DNA from: CAZYQW01 sp964649825
GTDB taxonomy: Bacteria; Planctomycetota; B15-G4; JADJEK01
Direction: 5' to 3'
NCBI GenBank assembly: GCA_964649825.1
Contig: CAZYQW010000115.1
Span: 1 to 46,501 of the forward strand
Length of the DNA: 46,501 nt
The notes under the pieces are model-generated. The model did no database searches. It saw only the letters and a list, made by a program, of their open reading frames with translations, and was not told where the DNA came from. The translations under genes were made by a program, and so were the position numbers. This document shows positions 36,801-44,960 of this stretch, one piece after another. Each line of letters begins with the position of its first letter. Position 1 is the stretch's first letter.

Positions 36801-37952
36801 TCACCTTTCCACGCCGGCGGCGTCGGCGATGAGCCGTCGCAACGCCAGGTCGATCGGGCCGCCCGGAGCCCGCTGCCGTACTTCCTCGGCTTCCCCTCGG
36901 GCCAGGTCCAGACGCTGCTCCTCGACGTGGGCGAGCACGAGGAGCGCACGGGTCGGGACGTGGTCGGGATCGATGGCAACGGCGGCCGCAAGGACCCGCC
37001 GGGCCTGCGCCGCGTCACCGCGCGCGAGGTGCACGCGGGCGGCGCCGACGCACGCGGAGCGGCTCCTCGGATCGAGCCGGCGCGCGACGGCGAACGCCGA
37101 CTCCGCGCCTTCCAGGTCGTTCGACGCGAGCAACGCCTCGCCCAGCGCGAGGCGGAGCGAGAAATCGTCCGGCGACTCCTCGAGCAGCCCGCGATACTGG
37201 TCGGCCGCCTCGTCGGACCGGCCGGCCCGCGCGAGCGAGGCCGCGCCGAGCAGACGCTCCTCGATACCGGGGCCGCGCGTCCCGGCGACATCCTGCGCGT
37301 CGCCGTTCTTGATCCGGATCAGGTCGCGGCGTCGCTCGAGCCGCGGGTCGCCCGGCGATTGCTCGAGCAGGTCGGCGATCAAACGCGCCGCCTCGCCGTC
37401 GCGGCCGGCCGGGCCGAGGTAGGCGGCCAGCATCGCCGCGAGCCGCGGGTCGCCGCTCCGCGTCACGAACTCCCGTGCCTTCTCCTCCTCGCCGACGTCG
37501 AGCAGGAGGGCGACGAGACGAGCCGCCGCGTCGTCCGATCCGCGCGCGACGGCGGCGCGGAGACGTGCCTCCGCTTCGGCGTCGTCGCCGCGGGCGATCG
37601 CGCACTCGGCGAGCAACGCCCACGGCTCGGCGGCGCCCTCGTCGAGCCGCGCGGCCGTCAACGCGGCCGTCTCGGCGCCGTCGACGTCGCCGCGATGGAT
37701 CAACGCCGCGGCCAGCGTGCGAGCGGCGTCGAAGCGGTTCGGGTCGACGCGGAGCGCCTCGCGCGCCCAACGCTCCGCCTCGTCGAATCGACCGTCGCGC
37801 AGACTCTTCAGCGCGAGGGCCTGATGCACGTCCGCGCGCGTGCCGGTCCATGGGTCATAGGCCGGGTCGACGCGCGGCGGCGGCGCAGAGCACGCCACGA
37901 GCGCGGCGAGCACCGCCAGCACGCATGATCTCGGCCGACGTGGTCGCATCAT
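36801..37952 (-). CDS. TPR lipoprotein (pilotin/PilF-like candidate)
   Basis: 383 residues. A lipoprotein signal with lipobox LVAC (Cys21) is followed by a chain of TPR-like helical pairs (for example SLRDGRFDEAERWAREALRVDP at about 54, LGEALLASNDLEGAESAFAVARRLDP near 285, and further pairs). Outer-membrane TPR lipoproteins such as PilF/PilW assist secretin assembly, and this gene directly follows the secretin, overlapping it by ATGA. It is longer than a typical pilotin (about 250 residues), so it may be a broader scaffold. Start ATG 37952 (a second ATG follows at once). Confidence 0.8.
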   Translation of the reverse strand: MMRPRRPRSCVLAVLAALVACSAPPPRVDPAYDPWTGTRADVHQALALKSLRDGRFDEAERWAREALRVDPNRFDAARTLAAALIHRGDVDGAETAALTAARLDEGAAEPWALLAECAIARGDDAEAEARLRAAVARGSDDAAARLVALLLDVGEEEKAREFVTRSGDPRLAAMLAAYLGPAGRDGEAARLIADLLEQSPGDPRLERRRDLIRIKNGDAQDVAGTRGPGIEERLLGAASLARAGRSDEAADQYRGLLEESPDDFSLRLALGEALLASNDLEGAESAFAVARRLDPRSRSACVGAARVHLARGDAAQARRVLAAAVAIDPDHVPTRALLVLAHVEEQRLDLARGEAEEVRQRAPGGPIDLALRRLIADAAGVER

Positions 37953-39589
37953 CGGAGCCCCTCCAGCGCGCGCAGCACGCGCGTCTCTTCGTCCTCGACG
38001 CCGAGCGCGGCCAGGATGCGCAGCCGCAGCTTCGAAGCACGGACGTCGGCCGGCGTCAGCTCGAGGGCCGACTCGACGTAGTCGAGCGCGTCGGACGGCC
38101 GCCCCTCCTCGAGCGCGCGCTCGGCGCGGCGGATGAGCGGCGACGCCAGACGCACGCGGGAGAACGGCATGTGCGCGTCGAGCGTGCGGTCGCGGCTCGC
38201 GGCCATCGCCCCGCCCGCCTCGAGCCCGATCGCGTCGCGCGCGCCGCCGTCGACGATGTACGGCGTCAGCAGCACGATCACCTCGCGGCGGCTCACGCGA
38301 TCGATCGTCTGCCGGAAGAGCGCGCCGATCCAGGGAAGGCTGCCGAGCCCGGGAACCTGCCGCACGACGGTCTCGACCTGCTCGCCGATCAACCCGCCGA
38401 TCGCGATCGTGTTGCCGTCCTGGACGATCACGTTCGTCGTCACCTCGGTCGTGGTCTCGGACGGCAGCCCGGACGCGGGGTCGACGACGCCCGTCGAGTT
38501 CTCGGGGTGGATCTCGAGGCGCACGTAGCCGTCCTTCGAGATGAACGGGCGGAAGCGGAGCTGCGTGCCGATGTCGAGGAACTCCACGTCCTGCACGGTC
38601 GCCGTCTCCGTGGTCGTCGCGGTCAGGTAGCCGAGCTTGGCGCCGATGATGATCTCGGCGCGCTGGCGATCGACGGCCAGGACTCGCGGATGCGCCAGCA
38701 CCGACGTGTCCGAGACCTTCTCGAGCGCGTCGACGAAGAGCGCGACGTCGCTCGTCAGGATCCCGACGTGGAGCCCCTCGGTGGCGAGGTCGCCGGCAAA
38801 CCCGGAGGTCGCGACGGACTCGAACCCGGCGTCGATCAGGTCGGCCCCGGCCGGACCGAGCCCGATCGTGTTGAGGTTGCTCGTCGCGCCGAGCTCTCGG
38901 AAATCGATCCCGGAGAGCGTGTTGAAGTCGATCCCGAGCTTCGTCTCGTCGTCGAGCTTGACCTCGAGGATCGTCGCCTCCACGAGCACCTGACGCGGCC
39001 GGCGGTCGAGCTCGACGAGCACGCGACGCGCCGCCTCGATGACGGCCGGCTGGTCGCGCAGGACGAGCACCTCGCCGGCGGCGGGAGAGTTGCCGCCCGC
39101 GTCGGTCGCGTCGCTCGGGATCCCTTGCTCGCTCGCCGTGCTCGCCACGAACTTCCCCTGGTCGGAGCGGAGCGGCTCGATCAGCCGCATCGCCTCCTCT
39201 GCCGTGATGTAGTCGAGCCAGACGACCGCGGTCTCGTACTCGTCGTCCGTCGTCACCGCGATCGCGTCCTGCCGCCGCTCGACGAAGTAGAACTTCCCGT
39301 CCTTGCGCAGCTCGTAGCCGTTGACGTCGAGGATCGCGCGCAACGCGTCCTCGACCGGCACGTCGAACAGGTTGATCGTCACGCGCCCCGAGCAGTCGGA
39401 GCCGGCGACGATCGACAGGTGGTACTCCAGCGCGAACGACTTCAGGACGCTCTTCAGCTCCGCGTCGTCGAGGGAGAGCGTGACCCGCTCGGTCCCGCCG
39501 ATGCGCTCGGAGTCGGCGCCGGTCGCCGCGCCCGTCAGCGCGACCAACCAGGCGAACCAGACCGCCGGGACCGACAATCGTCTTCTCAT
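37949..39589 (-). CDS. Secretin PilQ/GspD with C-terminal TPR-like tail
   Basis: 546 residues. Signal peptide 1-25, STN/N0-like domain (about 35-105: VTLSLDDAELKSVLKSFALE ... INLFDVPVEDALRAIL), an N1-like domain to about 200, then the secretin core: VEATILEVKLDDETKLGIDF, VLAHPRVLAVDRQRAEIIIG, GTQLRFRPFIS, and the signature DGNTIAIGGLIGEQ ... VPGLGSLPWIGALFR ... VIVLLTPYIV. The end (about 480-546) is an Arg/Glu-rich helical hairpin (RRAERALEEGRPSDALDYVE) like one TPR, where secretins usually carry an S-domain for the pilotin. Part of PilM-N-O-P-Q order; couples to PilP-like (39586) and the TPR lipoprotein by 4-base overlaps. Confidence 0.93.
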   Translation of the reverse strand: MRRRLSVPAVWFAWLVALTGAATGADSERIGGTERVTLSLDDAELKSVLKSFALEYHLSIVAGSDCSGRVTINLFDVPVEDALRAILDVNGYELRKDGKFYFVERRQDAIAVTTDDEYETAVVWLDYITAEEAMRLIEPLRSDQGKFVASTASEQGIPSDATDAGGNSPAAGEVLVLRDQPAVIEAARRVLVELDRRPRQVLVEATILEVKLDDETKLGIDFNTLSGIDFRELGATSNLNTIGLGPAGADLIDAGFESVATSGFAGDLATEGLHVGILTSDVALFVDALEKVSDTSVLAHPRVLAVDRQRAEIIIGAKLGYLTATTTETATVQDVEFLDIGTQLRFRPFISKDGYVRLEIHPENSTGVVDPASGLPSETTTEVTTNVIVQDGNTIAIGGLIGEQVETVVRQVPGLGSLPWIGALFRQTIDRVSRREVIVLLTPYIVDGGARDAIGLEAGGAMAASRDRTLDAHMPFSRVRLASPLIRRAERALEEGRPSDALDYVESALELTPADVRASKLRLRILAALGVEDEETRVLRALEGLR

Positions 39590-40197
39590 TGGTCATCCTT
39601 CGGTCTGTCCATCGACAGTTGGTGATCGGAATGCGTGCCGCGCAACGTGACCATCCGGCCATCGATCCGCACCACGACGAACCCGGCGTGCTCGTCGCCG
39701 ATGCCGCACACCACGCCGTCGAGGACGGCGCGGCGCGTGCTCGCGAAGAGGAAGACGCCGTCGACATGGACCTGCCCGGCGCGGGCTCGCTCGTCGGTGA
39801 TCAAGTCGGAGTCGTCGACCGGCGGCGGCGCGGGCGCGATCGGCACCGGCGGCTCGACCTCGCGATCCTCGCGATCGTGAACGAACGGGTCGCGGTTCAC
39901 GTCCGCGGGGCGGATCGTCTCGGCGAACCGGCGCAGCGATCGCGCCTCCTCCAAAATCCGCTCGAACTCCTCGCGGATCGCCTCGGGATCGCTGCGGAAC
40001 GCGTTTGCGTCCGCCTCCATCGCGCCCGTCATCACGTCCGGAGCCGCCGCGGTCCGTTCCTTCGCGTTCCTCGAGCTCGCCCCGGAGAGCTGGCCCCCCC
40101 AAACGATCGCCGCCGCGACGACGCCGAGGCCGAGCACCGCGGCCTTGCCCGGGCTCTGCTTCAGCTCGGCGATGATCCGGTCCTTTGCGCTCGTCAC
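39586..40197 (-). CDS. PilP/GspC-like periplasmic linker protein
   Basis: 203 residues. One N-terminal transmembrane helix (about 17-35), a long linker and a Pro-rich spacer (about 112-128), then a small beta-domain: VHVDGVFLFASTRRAVLDGV, GFVVVRIDGRMVTLRG. This HR/PilP-type domain links inner-membrane PilN-PilO to the secretin N-domains. The name rests more on gene order and architecture than on sequence. The start is a GTG overlapping the PilO stop; it overlaps the secretin ATG downstream. Confidence 0.7.
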   Translation of the reverse strand: MTSAKDRIIAELKQSPGKAAVLGLGVVAAAIVWGGQLSGASSRNAKERTAAAPDVMTGAMEADANAFRSDPEAIREEFERILEEARSLRRFAETIRPADVNRDPFVHDREDREVEPPVPIAPAPPPVDDSDLITDERARAGQVHVDGVFLFASTRRAVLDGVVCGIGDEHAGFVVVRIDGRMVTLRGTHSDHQLSMDRPKDDQ

Positions 40198-40736
40198 GAC
40201 GCGTCATCCTCCCGCTCGACGGAGTAGGAGGTGAGCTCGACCTTCGCCCTGAGGTTGCCGTCGGCGTCCTCCTGCTCGACGGTGACGAGAGTGACGCGCG
40301 TGTGGCGCGCCAACGACTCGGCAGCGAAGAGGAAGCGGAGGATCTGCTCGTACTGGCCACTCACGTGGACCGTCAACGGGTGCGCGACGACCGCCCCCTT
40401 CGGCACCGGCGCGTCGGGTCGTATCGAGCGCGCGACGAGGCCGCACTCCCGCGCGACGCCGGAGATCTCGCGCAACCGCAGGTCGCCGTCGAGACGGTCG
40501 GGGACGAGCCGATCGAGCTCGGCGATCGCCTCGCCGAATTCGTCCAGACAGCGCTCGAGATCCTCCAGGCCGCGCGCGTAGTCGTCGCTCTTCAGGATCT
40601 GCGCCTGAGTCGTGCGCAGGCGCTCCAAGCGGTCGCTCAAGCCGGCCGACTTCGGCAGGAACACGAACTGGATGTACAACCACGACGCGCCGAGGAGCAC
40701 GCCGGTGAACACGGAGTCCGCCGCGCGCCATTTCAT
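40194..40736 (-). CDS. pilO: PilO-like alignment protein
   Basis: 180 residues. N-terminal transmembrane helix (about 8-27), coiled coil (about 30-75), then a ferredoxin-like periplasmic domain with VHVSGQYEQILRFLFAAESL, the typical PilO/GspM motif. It dimerises with PilN and fixes the secretin relative to the cytoplasmic ATPase. ATG 40736 overlaps the PilN stop; it sits in the standard PilM-N-O-P position. Confidence 0.82.
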   Translation of the reverse strand: MKWRAADSVFTGVLLGASWLYIQFVFLPKSAGLSDRLERLRTTQAQILKSDDYARGLEDLERCLDEFGEAIAELDRLVPDRLDGDLRLREISGVARECGLVARSIRPDAPVPKGAVVAHPLTVHVSGQYEQILRFLFAAESLARHTRVTLVTVEQEDADGNLRAKVELTSYSVEREDDAS

Positions 40737-41326
40737 GGCGCCTCCCCCAGCAGGGAGCTCGACAAGAGACCCGGAGACTGCGCGGTCACGACGAACTTCT
40801 TCTCCGAGCGGATCGCGTCGACGTTCTCGGACAGGACCAGGTTGACCGCGGCGAGCAACGGCTTCGCCTCGAGCGCATCGAGGAAGTTCGCGACGTTCTC
40901 GTCATCGGGGCAGCGGCCCTCGATCGTGAGGTCGATCACGGGCGTCGCGCCGGTCGAGTTCATTCGAACGTCGACCTTGGTGAGGAGCGTGGCGTTCGTG
41001 CAGGACGCGCCGATCGCCTCGAGCACGCGGCCGCCGCGGGCCCGGACGAGGATGTCCTTCAACACCGTGAGGCGCCGCGAGAGGTCGTCCTTCTTGCGCG
41101 TGAGCGTCTCGACCTGGGCGATGCGGCTCTTCAGGTCGGCGTAGCGCGCTTCGACCGCTTCCAACGTGACGTCGATCCTCGAACGCTTGCGCGAGATGAC
41201 CATCGTCGCGGCGAGCATCGCGGTCACCACGACCCCCGCCATCACGACGCGCTCGATCCACTGCCGCCGGCGGATCCGGCGTTCGCGAAACTCGGGCGGG
41301 AGGAAGTCGACGGCGCAGGTGCCCAT
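40733..41326 (-). CDS. pilN: PilN-like assembly protein
   Basis: 197 residues from ATG 41326. The short cytoplasmic N-terminus CAVDFLPPEFRERR is the PilN motif (INLLPxR) that docks onto PilM. It is followed by a transmembrane helix (about 27-45), a coiled coil (50-95) and a small periplasmic domain with VIDLTIEGRCPDDENVANFL, as in the PilN fold. Its stop overlaps PilO; its start overlaps the PilM stop by one base (TGATG). Confidence 0.85.
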   Translation of the reverse strand: MGTCAVDFLPPEFRERRIRRRQWIERVVMAGVVVTAMLAATMVISRKRSRIDVTLEAVEARYADLKSRIAQVETLTRKKDDLSRRLTVLKDILVRARGGRVLEAIGASCTNATLLTKVDVRMNSTGATPVIDLTIEGRCPDDENVANFLDALEAKPLLAAVNLVLSENVDAIRSEKKFVVTAQSPGLLSSSLLGEAP

Positions 41327-42363
41327 CACGGCGCCTCCCGGAGCGCGAGCCCGAGCGGGACGGCCCACGACCCGAATCGCCGGCCGACGCGCGGCGATGC
41401 ATCGACGCCGGAGAACGCGGCCGCGAACGGGTCCGGCAGGTTCACCGGGAACGAAAGGGCATCGGCCAGCGCGGTCGCGATACCGGGAATCGCGACGCCC
41501 GCCCCCGAGAGGTAGAGGTCGACGCCGTCCGGCGAACGCCTCGACGCCGCGTGGTACCGGAGGCACGCCGACAGCTCGAGGGAGAGCTGGTCCAACGGCA
41601 GGCGCGCCGCGCGCCGCACCTGATCCGACAGCTCTCCTCCTGCCTCCGCGTCGGCAGAGGCCTCCACCTCTTCTCGCTCGAGACCGAGCCGCTGCTGCAC
41701 GGTCGCGAACAAGTGGGACGCCCCGAGGGGCAGTTCCTTCATGAACAGGGCGTCGCCGTCGCTCATGATCGTCATCAGCGTGCAGGTCTCGCCGACGTGG
41801 ATGATCGCGGTGTGGCGCTGGAGGTCGTCACGCCGCCGGCGCCGGCGCACGAACGTTCGCACCAGCGCGCACGCCTCGGCGTCGAGGGCGAGGAGCTCGA
41901 GCCCGGAGTTCTCGAGCGTCTTCGCGAATCGCTCGACGTAGGCCACCCCCGCGGCGAGGAGGATCAGCTCGCGCCGAACCTCCCCGCGCTCCATGATCTC
42001 TCCGACGTCGAGGTACTGGATCGCCGCGGCGTCTCCCGGGAAGGCGTCCTCCAGCTCGAAGAGGAGCGCGTCGTGGAGACCGTGGTCGTCCGACGGCTCG
42101 ACCTTCACGTGCCGCACGATCATGTGATCGGAGGGGAGCGCGACGACGGCGCGGCGGCCCACGAACCCCTCGGCCTTGAGCACGGCCTGGATCTCGCCCG
42201 CGAGCGGGTCGGGGATCCCCTCCTCGAGGTTGGTCCCGTCGAACTGGACCTCCGCGGAGGCATGAACGCGGCCGCTGTCCCCTCCCCATTCGACCTGAAG
42301 CAGTCGGACGCGCGAAGGAGTCACCTCGACCCCGATCGGAGATATCCTCGCCCGCCTCCACAT
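41326..42363 (-). CDS. pilM: PilM actin-like assembly protein
   Basis: 345 residues, an actin/FtsA-like cytoplasmic ATPase fold: IGVEVTPSRVRLLQVEW (phosphate 1), AVVALPSDHMIVRHVKV, TAIIHVGETCTLMTIMSDGD (phosphate 2 strand), and LYLSGAGVAIPGI (adenosine motif). It forms the cytoplasmic ring that holds PilN. Arg-rich insertion RRRRRRDD at about 178-185. The usual lengths and operon order (PilM first) support the call. The 86-base gap upstream (42364-42449) has no gene. Confidence 0.88.
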   Translation of the reverse strand: MWRRARISPIGVEVTPSRVRLLQVEWGGDSGRVHASAEVQFDGTNLEEGIPDPLAGEIQAVLKAEGFVGRRAVVALPSDHMIVRHVKVEPSDDHGLHDALLFELEDAFPGDAAAIQYLDVGEIMERGEVRRELILLAAGVAYVERFAKTLENSGLELLALDAEACALVRTFVRRRRRRDDLQRHTAIIHVGETCTLMTIMSDGDALFMKELPLGASHLFATVQQRLGLEREEVEASADAEAGGELSDQVRRAARLPLDQLSLELSACLRYHAASRRSPDGVDLYLSGAGVAIPGIATALADALSFPVNLPDPFAAAFSGVDASPRVGRRFGSWAVPLGLALREAP

Positions 42364-42449
42364 CGTCCCGTCGCTCGCAGTCTCCTCAAGGGTTTCGTCG
42401 AACTCGTGCTCCCGCGTCTCCCACGTCTCTCGCGTCCAAAAAAGACGGT

Positions 42450-42677
42450 TCAGCGAGAGCGGGTCGCCTCCAGAAGGTCCTTCAGACTCTTGTCGATCGA
42501 TCCCAACAGGCGGATCATCTCCTGCCGTTGCGCCGCAGGATTCATCCCGCCCTGCGTCGCCGTCTCGAGCGCCGCGGTCGGGCCTCCGACGGGCAGCCCG
42601 AGGAGAAGCGCCGCCGTCACGCCGGCGATCCAGAGCCAGGCAAAGGGTCTGGTCGATCGTCGCACCGAACGTTCCAT
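42450..42677 (-). CDS. Small membrane-anchored or secreted protein of unknown function
   Basis: 75 residues from ATG 42677, which overlaps the stop of the upstream prepilin gene (TGATG). One hydrophobic segment (about 11-29: FAWLWIAGVTAALLLGL) precedes a short mature part ending in RQEMIRLLGSIDKSLKDL, an amphipathic helix. No family is recognised. Tight coupling to a prepilin and the place before PilM suggest an accessory or regulatory peptide of the pilus machine. A longer start is unlikely, since it would lie inside the upstream gene. Confidence 0.6.
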   Translation of the reverse strand: MERSVRRSTRPFAWLWIAGVTAALLLGLPVGGPTAALETATQGGMNPAAQRQEMIRLLGSIDKSLKDLLEATRSR

Positions 42678-43171
42678 CACTCCTCCGGCGCCCGCGTGCG
42701 CAGCCACCACACGTCCGCGATCGAACGGCCCGCGTGCGACACGTACACCCGGACGCGGCGGACGTCGCTCGACGTCACCGCCGCGAGGCTCACCGGGTCG
42801 ACCGGTTCGACGGTGACCGAGACGATCCAGTCCACGAGATCGGCCTGGGGCTTGCGCTCGCCATCGATCGGGGGGGACGCCAAGAACCCCGCGAAGTCAT
42901 CGACGTCGTCGTACCGGCCGAGGATCTCTCCGGGCTCGGGCCCGAAGCTCGTACCTCCCGGCTCTCGGAAGGCGAGGGTCCCGATCACGGTCTCCATCAC
43001 CTTGACGACGGAGAGGCCGATCGCCTGTTCGTCCGCGTCGCGACCGAGCCCGCTGACCGTCTCGACCCAGTACGCGGTTGCGGTCGCGGACAGCGCGAGG
43101 ATCATCGTCGCGATCAGGATCTCGACGAAGGAGAAGATCCCTCGCTCACGCGACGCGGCACGTGCGACCAC
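42677..43171 (-). CDS. Prepilin-like protein with a shifted signal
   Basis: 164 residues from a GTG at 43171. The N-terminus RERGIFSFVEILIATMILAL has the hydrophobic pilin helix with Glu at +6, not +5, after the Gly (G-I-F-S-F-V-E). If processing occurs after Gly the mature protein begins with Ile. The C-terminal part is a beta-rich domain (DVRRVRVYVSHAGRSIADVW) as in GspI/PilV. Second gene of the operon, 30 bases after the major prepilin and coupled to the small protein downstream. Confidence 0.72.
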   Translation of the reverse strand: MVARAASRERGIFSFVEILIATMILALSATATAYWVETVSGLGRDADEQAIGLSVVKVMETVIGTLAFREPGGTSFGPEPGEILGRYDDVDDFAGFLASPPIDGERKPQADLVDWIVSVTVEPVDPVSLAAVTSSDVRRVRVYVSHAGRSIADVWWLRTRAPEE

Positions 43172-43201
43172 GATGTCTTTCCTTCGCGCGACGCGCCCCC
43201 A

Positions 43202-43705
43202 TCAGAAGTCGAACAGTTTCTCGCCGGTCGACGTGATCGCCGCGGTGTTCGCCGCGAGCTGACCCGTGAGCGGTTTGAAGAGCCAGCCGGTCGTGTCGTC
43301 GCCCGCGGTCGGAAACGCGTCGCCGTCGGCGAGGATCCTCACCGTGGCGAGGTCGTTGAACACGTTGGTCGGAATCCCGGTGCGCAAGTACGGGCCGAGG
43401 GGGAACCCCGTCGTCCCGAGCACCGCGGTGGAGCCGTCCTTCTTCGAGTTCAGCGTGAGCTGAGACGTGAAGAGCACCGCCGTCGGCGTGCCACCGCCGA
43501 CCGGGTAGCCGGGGAACTTGTCGATGTGCTGAACCTTGTAGAGGTCGACGGCCGACCGCATGGTCCCCAGGTTCTGCTTCACTGCGGAAACGGAGGCGTC
43601 TTCCGTGTTCCCGGAGATTTGTGGCAGGACGATCCCAGCCAGGATGCCGAGGATCACGACCACGATCAGAAGCTCCACGAGAGTGAAACCGCTCTTACGG
43701 TTCAT
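43202..43705 (-). CDS. Major prepilin (GspG/PilA-like)
   Basis: 167 residues. MNRKSG/FTLVELLIVVVILGILAG is a textbook type III signal (Gly -1, Phe +1, Glu +5). It continues with IVLPQISGNTEDASVSAVKQ, then LYKVQHIDKFPGYP as in GspG major pseudopilins (conserved region with a Pro-rich loop), and a variable C-terminus with LADGDAFPTAGDDTTGWLF. The aspartate-rich end recalls GspG calcium binding. First gene of the 19-kb operon, with a GAGGAC ribosome binding site and a long upstream region (43706-44054). Confidence 0.93.
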   Translation of the reverse strand: MNRKSGFTLVELLIVVVILGILAGIVLPQISGNTEDASVSAVKQNLGTMRSAVDLYKVQHIDKFPGYPVGGGTPTAVLFTSQLTLNSKKDGSTAVLGTTGFPLGPYLRTGIPTNVFNDLATVRILADGDAFPTAGDDTTGWLFKPLTGQLAANTAAITSTGEKLFDF

Positions 43706-43737
43706 GCTGTCGTCCTCACGTAAACAAACTGTTCGAC

Positions 43738-43753
43738 GCAACGACCCGTGCCA
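43738..43753 (-). promoter_or_regulatory. Candidate sigma-54-like promoter of the pilus operon (off-spacing)
   Basis: The minus strand reads TGGCACGGGTCGTTGC: a perfect -24 TGGCACG and a TTGC -12 box, but GG and GC are 11 bases apart instead of 10. The implied start near 43726 would leave a leader of about 20 bases before the major prepilin ATG. Within the 349-base divergent gap 43706-44054 I see no gene. Confidence 0.35.
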
Positions 43754-44054
43754 CGCTCCCGGGCGCCGTTCGCCAACTTCCCTCCTCCTTCGGGCACGTC
43801 GAGCGTCGAACTTGAGGTGAACGGCCGGTTCCTCGAACGTGGATCGATTCCGGCCGTTCGAACCGGATCGCGAACGCGCCGGTGACGGCTGGGAGCCGAA
43901 CGTCGACGCATGCGGCTGGTGGCCGGCCCGCCGGAGATGGGCTATGTTGCCTCCCAGTGCCGCCGCGTGCGTCGTCGCGATCTCCTCGAACGGCTCGCAG
44001 CGCGACGGCCCGCTCGAACGCCGACCGCCCGAACGCCGAACGAAGGAGGACGTC

Positions 44055-44948
44055 ATGCCCAGGATCGCCGCGCTGACCCTCGCCACCATCGCCGCTCTCG
44101 CCGTCTCGAGCGCCGCGCAGGTCGCGGCGCCGAAGGGTCCCAAGGTGAACTCGTCCGGGAAGAAGCAAGGCGGCGCCGGGGCGACGCAGCCGACGACGGG
44201 CAAGAAATCACGAGTGACGGGCTCCATCTACGACGCCGGCCGAGGCACGGGGACCACGACGGCCGCCGGAACTCCGAGCGCCGCGGCGGCGCGGATCCTG
44301 CTCGGAGAGCGCGTGCGCGGGCACGTCGGAGGCGGCGCGTCCGACACGATCCTCTTCGAGGCGGTGGCCGGCTCGAAGCTGTCGATCGCGATCGCGCCCG
44401 AGGATCGCCGCCTGACCCTCGCCGCGACGGTCCGCGACTCCTCCGGGGCCGCGGTGGTCGGGCTCGCTCCGACGAGGAAGGACCCGGCGAGGCTCGAGCT
44501 GGTGGAGTTCGAGCTGGCGAAGACGGACACGTTCCGCCTCGACGTCGGCTTCACCGCGAATCAGTCGGGCACGTACGAGGTCGAGACCAAAGTCGACGCG
44601 CCGACGCGTCTCGAGGAGGATTGGACGCTGGCCGATGGGCGACCGCGCGAGCTCCGCGTCGGCGGCATGGATGGGCGTCGGCTCGACGAGCTCAAGTTGC
44701 GCGTGACGGGAGAGGATCCGCTCCGGCTCGCCGTGCGCATCGTCGATCCGGACGGCCTCGAGCTCCCGGTCGGCGACTTCGCCTGGACGGCGACCGACGA
44801 AGGCACGGTCATCGTCACGAACCTTCCGCTCCAGCGGATCGGCGAGTACCGGATCTACGCGGCGGACAAGTCGCGTGCCTCCGGCACGGTGAAGGTGACG
44901 GCGCGATTCACGAACCCGAGCCCGGAGAAGAAGGTCCACGAGCTCTGA
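44055..44948 (+). CDS. Secreted protein with beta-sandwich-like repeats, unknown function
   Basis: 297 residues, the only well-supported plus-strand gene. A near-perfect ribosome binding site (AAGGAGGA) lies 5 bases before ATG 44055. Signal peptide MPRIAALTLATIAALAVSSA, a low-complexity Gly/Lys/Thr region (about 25-80), then two similar beta-rich segments: SDTILFEAVAGSKLSIAIAP ... GTYEVETKV (about 95-180) and LRVTGEDPLRLAVRIVDPDG ... GEYRIYAA (about 215-275), the pattern of PPC-like pre-peptidase beta-sandwich domains. No enzyme module is attached, so a surface or periplasmic binding role is only a guess. It is divergent from the pilus operon and converges on the methyltransferase with a 12-base gap. 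Confidence 0.75.
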   Translation: MPRIAALTLATIAALAVSSAAQVAAPKGPKVNSSGKKQGGAGATQPTTGKKSRVTGSIYDAGRGTGTTTAAGTPSAAAARILLGERVRGHVGGGASDTILFEAVAGSKLSIAIAPEDRRLTLAATVRDSSGAAVVGLAPTRKDPARLELVEFELAKTDTFRLDVGFTANQSGTYEVETKVDAPTRLEEDWTLADGRPRELRVGGMDGRRLDELKLRVTGEDPLRLAVRIVDPDGLELPVGDFAWTATDEGTVIVTNLPLQRIGEYRIYAADKSRASGTVKVTARFTNPSPEKKVHEL

Positions 44949-44960
44949 TCGGAGCGCGGG

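Noticed and set aside
36801..39767. A 988-residue minus-strand open frame
   Set aside because: Only the last 383 residues (TPR lipoprotein with lipobox) are real; the rest is out-of-frame translation of the secretin.
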